Shown here: positions 25,147-35,499 of the stretch, piece by piece
Position numbering within the stretch: position 1 is the stretch's first letter
Layout: each line of letters opens with the position of its first letter
Assembly (NCBI RefSeq): GCF_030272615.1
Contig: NC_081414.1
Location: 48,596,501 to 48,660,500, forward strand
Direction: 5' to 3'
Origin: Cryptomeria japonica
Taxonomy: Eukaryota; Streptophyta; Pinopsida; Cupressales; Cupressaceae
Length of the DNA stretch: 64,000 nt
Notes under the pieces: generated by a model
The model's input: only the letters and a program-made list of their open reading frames with translations
What the model was told of the DNA's origin: nothing
Databases searched by the model: none
Translations under genes and position numbers: made by a program

Positions 25147-26514
25147 GAATGTTGCCTCAAAGGCACAAATGAGTATGGGTCTAGATCAACCCAATCCTTG
25201 GACTTGTATATGACCCTTCCTTTAGATGTATTTTTAAGGTGTATTTCCAAAGCCTGAAGTTGGCTCAATTTGCACTTGGTCTTGACTAAAACGAACACAC
25301 TTAAAACACTTTTTATCCCTAAGGTCAAATGGCCAGTTGTGATAAATTTAGCCCACATCTTGATATTTCTTCGACTTTAGTACTACATACCTTATGAATC
25401 CCGCCTTGGCAGGTAAGGATGTGATATACTAAGTCTTGCACGAGTATAACAAATAGATGATCCCTATGATGGGGGAGTCACCACTTTTATCAAGCCACAA
25501 GTGACTTTTTCAAAAAGCTATGTTTCTACTCAAGGAAATATGTATGGTGAGTATCTTGGGAGAAAAACCATCTATGCTCTTGCACTAAATTATATCGCAA
25601 ATATTCTCAATCAATAGAACGGGTGGGATACTACTTAAAGGTGTTTAGTCATGTTCGATGTTTTTGGACATAAGTTCATTCTGCAGTGACTCACTTAAGA
25701 GCCTTGTAACTGGTGGTGGGGCCCATTTGTCCTTTCGGCCAGTTACACTGTAGGAACAACTATACCCAAGGCTACAACTTTCGCTCTCACCTGATTTCTA
25801 TAGCGGCTTGAAGGATTTACTGCTCGAGGTCATTCCCAAGAGTATCGATCCCTTGGTAGGCCTCTCTTAAAAAGATAAAATTTGAGTGTTACTAACACTT
25901 TTCTCTTGCACCTAGGACCACGAAAGCCAAGGGAGAGGATAGTGTGTGTTAGAGGTAGGACCACTCGATTGACTTTTTGCACAAGTGTGCCAAACACAAA
26001 AGACACTTGTTCTTTTTAATCCACCATTTCAAATGTGATCTAACTATTTGGAGATGTTGCTCCAACAACCATGGTGTTCATTTTAACTTCAAAGGCAATG
26101 TGTTTTGTAATCTAGAATTTGAAAATCCTGGTCAACTTAATGAAAAACACGTTTGCTTGAAGTAAAATTTGTTTGCAAAAAAAATCAAAACAAGTGGATT
26201 GTTCTTTTTATGTGCACCCAAAATTTGAAGTGTGGATTGTAAATCTTTTTAGTTTGATGCAAGGAAATCAAATTTGTTTGTTGATTTTAAGCACCAAAAT
26301 GAAGATGAATCCTAACTTGCAATGGAAGTAAATGTTTGTTGTCAAGTTTTTAAAAGCACCAAAGGAAAATTTTTGATTTTTAATGATGAGTTTTAACCTG
26401 CACAAAACAAAATTTGTTAGTAAAATCTATGTCCAAGGGGGGGGGGGGCTTCCACAAGCCTAAGATTTTCAATTTTTCGGTTACAAGGTGAGTTTTACAA
26501 TATTCTGTTGCAAT

Positions 26515-26696
26515 AGCGCTAGTCTGTGTTTAAACAGAAGCGCTATTTAACGCATAAGCGCTAAAAGAAGGGTAAAACCAGAGAGGCAAAAGCGCTGAAA
26601 TATTTTCAATAGTGCTAAAAGAATGACAAACGCGCTAAAACAAATCCAAAAGCGCTGAAACTTGGACAATAGCGCTATTGTAAGAACAATAGCGCT
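26515..26696 (-). repeat. AGCGCT array, 9 units, 20-bp period (gag-pol leader)
   Basis: Nine cores start at 26515, 26539, 26557, 26591, 26611 (AGTGCT), 26631 (CGCGCT), 26651, 26671 and 26691. The last six are exactly 20 bp apart, and one unit near 26575 appears lost. On the plus strand they read CAATAGCGCT or CAAAAGCGCT, the reverse complement of the AGCGCTATTG and AGCGCTTTTG units of the left array. The array starts about 100 nt after the primer site in gag-pol orientation. Confidence 0.9.
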
Positions 26697-26775
26697 AAAA
26701 GAAAAAGTGTCGGTAGTGTGACACTTTCAATAATCAAACATGTTAGTTAAAAAAAATGATATGTTTTTGGTGCTT

Positions 26776-26798
26776 GGATTCACGTCGGGTTCACCAAA
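26776..26798 (-). other. Primer binding site of the Tat element
   Basis: On the minus strand TTTGGTGAACCCGACGTG directly follows the 5' LTR end at 26799. It shares 15 bases with the site at 6509 of the gag-only element. Confidence 0.8.
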
Positions 26799-28190
26799 TG
26801 ATGCCCTGCAAAATGGACAAGGTTAGTCTAAGAGAAACAAACACACACAAGACAAGAAATTGTTAGTGTTAGTCAATCAAAGAACTAATCTAAATAGGCA
26901 TACCAAGAGAGACACTAAAAACATGAAAGCATATCTTAACTAAAGAAGCAAATATGATAAGGCATCTCCAAATACCTCCTAACATGCTCTTAGCTCTTTC
27001 TCCCTTGTTCCTCTCCTCTCCAAGTTCCAAAATAGTGTAGCTCTCAGCAGTTTTTTGCACTATGGATGCTTATGGAGGATTGAGATTGTAGTATTGTGCT
27101 TCAAATGTGAAATGAAAAGTTGACACTATGCTATTGATGCTAAAAATGATTGATTTTATAAAAAAGACAAGATATTAGTTAATTATGCTAAAAATGCTCT
27201 CTTAAAATGCCTATAGCTTAAATGCATACAAGTTTTCAGGATCTAGATTATGAAGAAATGGGCTCTATTTATAGGAAAAATGGAGCAATGGATGGTTGAG
27301 ATTGAGCAATCTCAACAAGGGTTAGGATTAAATGATTTCAAATCCATGTGAGTGCTTTCAACCCAATCCCAGGATGACAAGTGTCAATGTGAGATAGGTT
27401 GAGAGGGGAGGGAATAAGCATTAAATGCCTGATATGACCTTGGGAGCTAAAGTCAAGGTTGGTTGAATGAATAAACTCTTTATTCAAAGAATATAGCTTT
27501 TATTCAATGGATAAACTCTTGTGCAAATGTGAAATGGATGAATATGGTCAAGACAATAAATGTTTGGGGAGACAAGTTTGAAATAACCATAAATGGTTAT
27601 GTAAGAGCCATAAATGGTCATGTAAGAGCCATTAGTGGTCTTGGAAGACTTTGGGGGTTAATTTGTTGAACACACAAAGCATTAAATGCTTTTCAAAGAC
27701 TTTGGAGTCTTTGAGAAGTGACTCCATTTTGCTTAGGAATGTGACAATAATTAGGGGATGGATTAGGCTAATTAGGAAGGGGTTAGAAGAATCTAGAAGG
27801 GGATTAGATTTTTGCAAGTGGATTTGGTGGGTGAGGGAAAATAGGATTTTATTAAAATAAAAATTCATTTATTTCAATAAATGTGTGCAAGTTGCATTTG
27901 TAGGAAAATGCAAGTGGGGGGGATAATGATTTAAACAAATATTTTATTTAATTTATTTAAAAGAGGAAAAAGGGGATTTAATTAAATAAAAAGATTTTAT
28001 TTATTTAATTGATTGGAATTTGATTTAATGAATTAATTAAAATAAATTGAATAATTTATTTAATTAATAGAAGAATGTTTGGAGATGAATTAATTAAATA
28101 TTAATTTAATTAATTGATGGCTAGTGGATTTTTAATCAAATAAATAGCGAATATTTATTTAATTAAGCTGGACAGATTTGTGTGACTACA
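26799..28190 (-). repeat. 5' LTR (right copy) of the 17.65-kb Tat element
   Basis: This 1392-bp LTR is about 99% identical by eye to 10540-11928. It is followed by TSD CCTTC (28191-28195). On the minus strand the TATAAATAG box is at 27265-27273, inside a phrase (GGGCTCTATTTATAGG on plus) that also occurs in the solo LTR at 47332. Confidence 0.95.
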
Positions 28191-28195
28191 CCTTC

Positions 28196-28738
28196 AACTA
28201 TCAAGGAAAGGAACACTCCTACTTTTTCAAGTGTTCTTCATCCTTCTCAGCCTTCTACTAAGACTCGATAGAATCATTGTGCGAGAGAATGCTGACAAAG
28301 ACGTCGTGTTTGAGCTCGTGAAGCTATCGATCACAATACTCAATCTCCTCAGACTCCAATAGTTGACATGATTCCCTTTTCTCCTAAGAAATATTTTCAA
28401 CCAACATCTCAAAATCATAAGTTGCATAAAACATGTGATGGTTTTATTCCTATTAGTGTTCTTGCTCCTCTTTCTCTAAACTTTGATGAAGAAATGGGTG
28501 AAAATATTATTCATAATGGTAATACAACTCCTAATACTTCTGATAGTGAGTATGAGTATGTTGATGTGGACAAACTTTTATCAGATGAGTTTTCACAAAC
28601 CCTAATCCTAGCTCCTAGAATCAAGCAAAGTGATTTACAATATGAGCATAGTCCTTGTTTGGATCTTGTGATAGCTCCATCTGTTGTGCTCGATGTTGCT
28701 CCTTTGGTGTGTTGCTCGCCTTCTCAAAATAGTGATTA
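28196..28738 (+). pseudogene. gag-protease polyprotein of the gag-only element, 3' part
   Basis: This continues the frame broken at 10539: joining 10539 to 28196 keeps the register, which proves the Tat element landed inside this ORF. Three stops near 28268-28311 interrupt a basic stretch; two of them could be Arg CGA codons changed to TGA. The frame is then open from 28368 to a TAG at 28737-28739 (MIPFSPKKYFQPTSQ..., acidic SEYEYVDVDKLLSDEF). I do not recognise a domain in this C-terminal part. Confidence 0.7.
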
Positions 28739-28739
28739 G

Positions 28740-29524
28740 CAAGATCAGGAGGCATATGCCATTCTAGATTAGCAATATTAGCACTGTAGATCTTTCTCTG
28801 TCTCCTTTCTTTCTCTCTTGTGACCATTCTTCTATATGTATCCTTGTTCTTCTATTGTTCCCTTAATGTCTACTTGGGGATGATGCAAAGCCTTGAGATC
28901 TTTTCTTGGTCTCTTTCATGTTGACTTAAAATACATCCTCTCTTCCATTTCTTCTAAGGTAGTGTCCTTCTTTGGGGAATGAAGATTATTATATGCATAT
29001 ACATACACGATATACGTGAGTTATCATACAATAGATCGACCTCAAGGAAAATGACACTACCTCATGTTTTGCGTTCATTATCCTTGGGTTTATTCCTTGC
29101 TTGGGGGCTAAATCCTTGCGATAACGTGCTCCCTCTCTTCTCTCTCTCTTGGGTGTATCCTACCTTAAAGAAATCGCTCCCGATATGGTGTGTGTGATTG
29201 CTTTAACGTGGGGGCATACACTCCGCTCATATTTTCCTTCTTGTGATACTTAGAATTACTTAGTGAACTTTGTTTTGCTTTGTAATCTTTGGTATCCTTG
29301 CTTTCATGACTCATAGTGAAGGGAACTTTTCTACTTGCAGTCATGGTTCTCCCCTTCTCGATCTTCCCTTTTACTTTTTCAATCGAAGTCGTAAGATCCT
29401 AAGTCCACTGGGGGCTTGGCGCATCTTGCCTCCTTGATGTGGTAAAAAAATTTCAGTCTTGTTTCCTTGTACTTTACCGATAGTATTGGCGTACACTTAT
29501 ACTCCCGCTAAAGTGGGGGCTAAA
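28740..29524 (+). other. 3' untranslated region and polypurine tracts of the gag-only element
   Basis: No coding sequence is supportable. The true polypurine tract AAAGTGGGGGCTAAATG (about 29510-29526) abuts the 3' LTR. Three similar GGGGGC phrases precede it: TTGGGGGCTAAATC (29101), ACGTGGGGGCATAC (about 29206) and CACTGGGGGCTTGG (about 29406). Confidence 0.65.
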
Positions 29525-30711
29525 TGTAGTGTCATAAAATTGTGACCCTAGAAATTTTTTACTGTATTAGGGTCCTCATGCATGCAAATTTGAATCCTCT
29601 ACCCTAATCGGAGACCGAAGATTGCTCAGCTTGCGGAAACAACTTCTTCCTTGGCCTCTGCATCACCCCATCCGCACTTTGCCCTGGAGAAAGGGGTAGG
29701 ATAGGGGCATGGAGCCACTATACCCCATTGGACAGGGGCGTGGTACCCTCGTCCCTGCCCTATTTTGGGGCAGAACCCTTCCTAGGGTTGCATTGTTGGT
29801 TGTGCCTCGGACGGAAACTCCCCCGATGTCGGCCCGTGATGGAAATCAAATCCACTAACATGTATTTAAGGGGCATTCATCCTCTCATTTGCATAAGTTG
29901 AGGTTGGATGAGTGGGAAATTAACAAACGATCAAGCATTCTTTTCCAATATTGAGCATTCTCAAGTATCCCTTCAAGGCTAGGTGTTGTATTCAAGTCAA
30001 GGATTCAACCATTGAAGAGGAGATTGATTTCAATATTCAATTCCATGCTTGAGCACTTCTATCAAAATTTCTACTACAACCTCTCTTGAGGTGATTTACA
30101 ATTCAGTCTTTCATTTACATCTACTTGCAAGTACTTTCTTTCATTACTTGGTTAATTCCAAACCTGGGGTTTGACCTAAAGGAAAAACCCCAATCCCAAC
30201 CCATTTTCCTCTCTTTTCTGTGTGTAGGTTACAGGTGTGCAGTACTTTCGGATTCAGGGTTCATTTGTAGAAGCGAAAAATCCCTTTTCGTTTCACGGAT
30301 TTTTCGAAGGACCATGTACGTTCCTGCCATAGTCCGAGCAGCTTTTCCTCAAATTCGTAGAGTGACTTCATCTCGACATTTCACTGCCATATCCAAGTGC
30401 ACAGATTCATCCCATATTCCGATCTCATGTTATAATTAGGTCTTTGTCACTCTTGCACAACATAATTCAATCAATTTCCTTTCCAAATCAAACAAGAAAG
30501 AGGGGATCAACTTAGCATTCCCAATTCATTCAGAATTCAATCTACCATCTTTGTGTGGAGAGATTGAATCTAGAGAATTATCCTCTCCTCTTTCTAATGT
30601 AACATGGTGAAAAGTGCTTGAATGGTAATCAATAGCGAAATTCTCATCTCTCTTTGAGGGAAGGGGTAGTTTTCCTCTTGATCTATCATTCACCATTTTC
30701 CCACTATTTCA
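29525..30711 (+). repeat. 3' LTR of the gag-only gypsy element
   Basis: This 1187-bp LTR starts TGTAGTGTCATA and ends CTATTTCA. It is followed by TSD AACCC (30712-30716). It pairs with 5319-6508. Confidence 0.9.
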
Positions 30712-32579
30712 AACCCATATACATAGTCACACATTGACATAAAAATATATCAAGATGAATTAAAACATCCTTAACATTCCAATTCATATGAAATCCAGAA
30801 ATACAAATGGAGATAGTTTTGCAACAATATAACAGTCTACTCATATACTAATTGAAATTACTGAAAAATTTATACATTCATTCCCTCAGGAATCTTCCTC
30901 TAGCGATATAATATACACAACCCTATTATATTTGCTCCCAAAAATGTAAAAATTCAAAACCCCTCATATAGCCTTGGTATTCCTTTTATAACACAAGGAA
31001 TGCACAAGCTATAGGCTGCTTACATGTGTCCAACTTAATCATCTAATCAACCTTTTCTTTCCAAAAGTTATCGAATCGATCCGGTTGCCTCTATTTTGTC
31101 CTGATGTGTAACCGTCTGGATGGCCATGTGTGGTAGCCTTCATGCCCAGGATCAAAGATCATCAAAGGGGACCTACCACCATACCAACCACGTCACCACC
31201 AACCATGGTTGGTTATAGATGCGAAGGATACCAGATCAAGCGATTTCCACTACTCGTCCTGGTAGGGGAGAACTTTGAGAGTGTGGGTTTGCGATGCTAC
31301 CAACCCAATTCCTCAGTGACCATGTCGCCCACTGTTTCCCCAAACTTCTACACCCAAAGGGAAAATTTTTCTGCTAGAGGAAATCTAGTTAGATGCAAAC
31401 TATAAAACAGTATTGCATATGCACTTTAATCATCTTGTTCCTCTCTAGCAGTCTGGTGCATTTTCAAGCCCCCTTTGGTTGTATGATGGATTTCTCACAG
31501 GTCTCTTTTCAAGACTTTGACACCTCTTCTGTGATACAATCCATTTCTCACAAGGCCTTAACATAGCTGTAGACATCTCTGAATTTCTAATCTCCAACCT
31601 GTTCAATCATATACACCAATGACTTATTCATCTCCATATTGATTTGTATATAAGAAAATTCCAATCATCCTTACAAGCACAACTGTATACCACTCATCAC
31701 AACTTTGGATTCACACAAATGCTCATGATCACAAAAAATTAGCTTTCCGCATTTTTATTCCTTCAAAAACGCATGAACCATCCTATGTATCTGTACAATT
31801 CTGACATTTGTTTGAGTGCAAAACTCAAACGTCGACACTTTTGGCATGTTGACTGACCCAGGCCATACTAATAGTCATGATACATTCATATGATAGGCTT
31901 TCCAACTAGCAAATACTCAACCTCACCACATTTGAACACAACTCGGGTTTCGCTGAAGATATCTTGAATATCTCAATGGGTTGACGATTCTCATTTTTTT
32001 TCAGTCATCGCATAACCCATTTCTTCCCCTTACTCAAGACTCGGTGAAGCCAAATCTGGGCATCTCACTAAGTGCCAAGTTTCCAGCTAAACCTTTACTT
32101 AGCATACAATGCATTTCTTTTCTCCTTTTACTCGGGGGCTCAATGAGATTAGTTAGGGCACCTCATTGAGTATCGAGCTGCCAACTCAGACACCACACAA
32201 CTCACATCCTCTCATTTGCTCGGGACTCACTGAAGTGGAAAAGACATTCCCATCAAGTCCCGAGTGGTCCCACACACCCACAAATATAAAACACAGAGCT
32301 TGCCCAATCAACAAAGAGGGACCCGGTGAGGTGGAATATTCGGTTTTCTACCATATGAATTGGGACTTGGCTAGAACGAAAAACACATTTTGTTGACTGC
32401 TAAGTACTCTCTTGAGAGATACCCTAGAAAAGTCAAGTACGTTGAGGGGAATCATAAGACTCGAGACCCACCTTTAGCATGGGTGGAGAAGGACTTACTT
32501 TCCTACTAGTCTAATTTCAAATTTTTTTATTGGAGCTTGATGAGATTTAATGGGGCCAAAATTTAGGGCTAACACATCC

Positions 32580-33600
32580 ATTGTGAGACATCTTGACAAT
32601 TATGGTGTCACTTCCTGAATAAATGGGATATTTGTTGAATTACTCCAAAAAGTGTTGCTGATCTACTTGATGCTTGAGATTTCAAAGTGTTGAGTCTGGA
32701 ACTTTACTTGATATGGGAGGCTATGCTTGTTATTATTATTTGGACACTCTAGATTGAGATGAATTATAGAATTTTTAGGGAAGGAGAGTGGTTTCTAGAT
32801 AGTCTCTATGTCAAGGTGATTTGTACCATTACTGAGTTAGGGGATTCCCACAAAATGGAGAGTTGGCTATATACGGATTAGGAGGCTAGGTGGGCCAATG
32901 CATGGTCCATTTTCATAGGCAATGTGTAGGCCAATCAAATTGTCAAGAACAATTGCAAGGAACTTAGTGGATGCCAATTGAGTTGTGGTGGATCAAACTC
33001 AATTTTGATGGCGCTACTAAGAGGAATCTGGCTAAAGCTAGAGATGGGGTTCTTTTTAGGAATGAACTTAGTAGATACATTCTACTTCATGCCTTAGACT
33101 TTGAATTTGACACTAACAATTTAGCCAAGGCTAGATATATGTTTTGCAATTTGATAATAACGAGAGAGAAAGGATGGAAGAAGTTGTGGATCAAAGGTGA
33201 TTCATAGATGGTCATTGGAGAGATGAAGGGAGGAAGCATTAGCAATTGGCGTTTGGATGTGATCATTTAGGTAGCAAAAATTATTATTAAAAAATTGGAA
33301 GAAGTCATACTCTCTCATGTGGGCAAATCTAGGAACTCTATGGCTGACTAGGCTACAAATGTTGGCACTACTTTCAGATCCATTTTTGGCTTATCCACCA
33401 AGACTTGGGAGAAGGGCATGTAGTTTGAGGTCTCAGAGTGGATTGTTGGTTATATTACAACCACAGGTACAAATTTATGCTTATTTTTTCTTGGTTTGCA
33501 TCAATGGGCACCCCCTCTTTATTGTAATATATTCCTCAAGATTTTTCGTTCCTTTTTGTGGTTCTTGGTCCCTTACAACCAATTTTTATTAACAAAAAAA
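32580..33600 (+). pseudogene. LINE fragment 3: end of zf-RVT, linker, RNase H and poly(A) tail
   Basis: This resumes the LINE at HCE (32580) and reads LWCHFLNKWDIC, ITPKSVADLLDA, then IEMNYRIFREGEWF, the usual linker before RNase H. The RNase H domain (about 32985-33370) shows WIKLNFDGATKRNLAKARDG, KGDS near 33196 and later SHVGKSRNSMAD. The residue normally Glu in the N-A-E-A motif is Lys here (NNLAKARYM). The element ends with a short A-rich tail (AACAAAAAAAG at about 33591-33601). The LINE start is outside the window, so its TSD cannot be checked. Confidence 0.8.
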
Positions 33601-33601
33601 G

Positions 33602-35335
33602 AAATTGATAGAATAATTTGATATATAGAGATAAATGGCACAATTTTGTGTGAAGTTAAACTTGTTTTCTTAATCTCTTATTCATTTCTATGTGCACACA
33701 TATTAACATACTTATCTCTTGCCTTATGCTTATATGCAAATAATTCTATAAATTTGTCTTATTTAGAAATTTATTAAATTTATTGACAAAACTATTTCCA
33801 TATAAGAATTGGCCACTTAGATCTAACCATTTACTCACCCAAGATAATTTGCTCAATCATGAGATTAACATTGCAATTATAAACTAACTATTTCCTTTTC
33901 AAAAATCAAGATTCAAATTTGGTCAATTATCCCTCTTTATTTTTTCAAATGAATAAACTAAACATGAGTTTTACAAAATTTGATGCTATGTGATAGTATT
34001 TAAAGGCATTGAATGTGATCATTATAATCATCCCCAAAAGACATTTTGAATTCACGAGTCCTCACCCATTCTAGAGCATTTATGGAGCAATTTAAGGAGC
34101 AATCAATAGTGAATCATTTCAATTCAATGCTCTAAAAGGAGTAATAAATATGCATATATTATTTCTAAGACCCTTGGTTGTCATCTTCAAACTTTTTTTA
34201 CACATTTACCAAGGGTTGACATGGGAGAACATGTAATGCTTCGTGAAAAGGACCAAGGCAAAACCCAATGGAACAACTCTTTTTGTAACAGCCATAATAC
34301 CAAAGATATGCCAACAACATGTTGCACTTGCACTACAATGTGCACACAAGTGTCATCTGAAACATTACGTCACAAGAGGTAACAACAACCAAAATAACCT
34401 CATCATTGTATATGCAAGGTGACACTGACAGAAGATTAAATAGTTATGAGATGAAACCACCATGATGAAGCTACAAAGAGGGAAGGAACATCACCTAAAA
34501 GATGGTACAATCTAAAATAGTATTCTCTCAAACACCACACAAAGGTAGGAAGAGAGAATCATAAATCTCAAATCCAAACCAAAATAAACATTAAAAGACT
34601 TACGACATACTCATAAACCAATGCCAACAATGGTATTCGTAGGAGCCAACACTATTGAACTAGACAATAACATAATCGATTTCTCAGACAAGGAGTAGGA
34701 TGAGAGCACATTCTCCTCCAATCAACTCAACACAAACAAAGATAATACTCAAATACAAAGGCCAACCTACCCAAGAGGTTGTCTAATTAGGAGATCTAAC
34801 TCTCTCTCAACCTCATCCATTTTATACCCAAATTGAAAAGTGCCTAAGTCCATTTTACCATTCACACAATAAAGCATAAAATCTTAATAATGATACCATC
34901 ATGATCGACTCAAATGCCACGACATGTAACCAAGATACCACTATCACTATCATTTAAATTACCATTTACAATCTATCTCATTACAAGAGGTCTGAAGCCC
35001 AATATTACAATTACAACTTAGGACTCAAAGATCCTTCATAAATAATATTTTAAATATATTAAAAATGATAAAATAATATAGCATAAATGAACTAGTATCA
35101 ATGTAGTACCATCACCGGTCTTCATCCATAATCCTCCATCCTTAATGGTGGTTTCCACACAACCCAACCTTGTGGAATCAAAAGATCCACTCCCAACATG
35201 CTAGGAAATGATCACATTAGCCACAATCACACTCACAACAAACATGAGGGCTTACACACATACTATACATAAAGTATACATACTAATACACATGATGCAA
35301 AGTACATGCAAATAATATCAATGGGTAAATATAAT
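33602..35335. other. AT-rich region, no gene seen
   Basis: No convincing coding, LTR or RNA gene signal. Some phrases near 34200-34340 resemble decayed LTR-element sequence, but I cannot classify them. Confidence 0.4.
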
Positions 35336-35338
35336 TCC

Positions 35339-35490
35339 TCATTGGGTATGAACACCAATGGAAAACAAACAAACACTCATACTCAGCATATTCACCAATA
35401 GAGGAAAGAAAACTAAACTAAACACTCTCATTGGGAATACTTAGCAATGAATAAAACCAAACATCATCATTGGGCATGATCATCAATGGC
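35339..35490. repeat. Degenerate CATTGGG...CAATG hairpin repeats
   Basis: Three phrases, CATTGGGTATGAACACCAATG (35343), CATTGGGAATACTTAGCAATG (about 35430) and CATTGGGCATGATCATCAATG (about 35468), lie within 150 bp. Each has self-complementary ends (CATTGG / CCAATG or CAATG). Confidence 0.5.
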
Positions 35491-35499
35491 ATAAAACAT

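Larger units (their letters stand above)
24168..26783 (-). other. 5' leader of the Tat element
   Basis: About 2.6 kb between the primer site and gag ATG. It contains the right-hand AGCGCT array (26515-26696), a run of nine or more G at about 26440 and a long leader ORF at 24616-25146. Otherwise it has mixed-composition sequence with scattered short ORFs on both strands that I do not consider genes. Confidence 0.6.
10540..28190 (-). mobile_element. Ty3/gypsy Tat-lineage LTR retrotransposon with antisense PMD gene, 17.65 kb
   Basis: This is a complete structure: LTRs 10540-11928 and 26799-28190, TSD CCTTC at 10535-10539 and 28191-28195, primer site next to the right LTR and polypurine tract next to the left LTR. 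On the minus strand lie a 2.6-kb leader, gag, protease, RT, RNase H, a second (archaeal-type) RNase H and integrase. The extra RNase H is the hallmark of the Tat lineage. Between pol and the 3' LTR is a 4.9-kb stretch with a plus-strand PMD ORF. Gag-pol has eight internal stops plus a frameshift and is dead as it stands, although its LTRs are about 99% identical. Additional ORFs, some antisense, are known in Tat elements. Confidence 0.95.
5319..30711 (+). mobile_element. Non-autonomous Ty3/gypsy (Tat-related) element, gag/protease only, split by a nested element
   Basis: Paired LTRs (5319-6508 and 29525-30711) are flanked by the 5-bp TSD AACCC (5314-5318 and 30712-30716). A primer binding site follows the 5' LTR and a polypurine tract precedes the 3' LTR. 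Without the nested 17.65-kb element and its TSD copy it is about 7.7 kb. The internal region encodes only a gag-like protein and a protease-like segment; no RT, RNase H or integrase motif occurs in either half. It therefore depended on enzymes from another element. The primer site shares TTTGGTGAACCCGAC with the nested Tat element, pointing to a related autonomous partner. Confidence 0.9.
4689..32574. mobile_element. Unclassified LTR-type insertion (TGTTGG...CTAACA) that hosts the nested gypsy elements
   Basis: The sequence between the LINE pieces starts TGTTGGTC and ends GGGCTAACA, short near-inverted ends as in LTR retrotransposons. It is flanked by CATCT (4684-4688) and CATCC (32575-32579), a 5-bp TSD with one transition. 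Excision restores the LINE frame exactly (HIF-I-x-C-E). Without the nested 25.4-kb element its own length is about 2.49 kb (4689-5318 plus 30717-32574). I see no coding capacity and no second copy of either end, so it may be a long solo LTR. Its orientation is unknown; the end reads TGTTAGCCC when taken from the minus strand. Near 32030-32340 are several diverged phrases of the type CTCGGGxxTCAxTGAxx. Confidence 0.6.

Noticed and set aside
26440-26450. Poly(G) run as a functional polypurine tract
   Set aside because: It lies in the 5' leader on the wrong strand and far from an LTR.
10540-28190. The two 1.39-kb repeats as a segmental duplication
   Set aside because: TG/CA ends, a 5-bp TSD, adjacent primer site and polypurine tract, and gag-pol between them identify them as LTRs.
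32589-32595. CATCTTG as the right TSD of the 4689 insertion
   Set aside because: The site at 32575-32579 (CATCC) gives a canonical ...CTAACA end and restores the LINE frame exactly, so the later match is chance.
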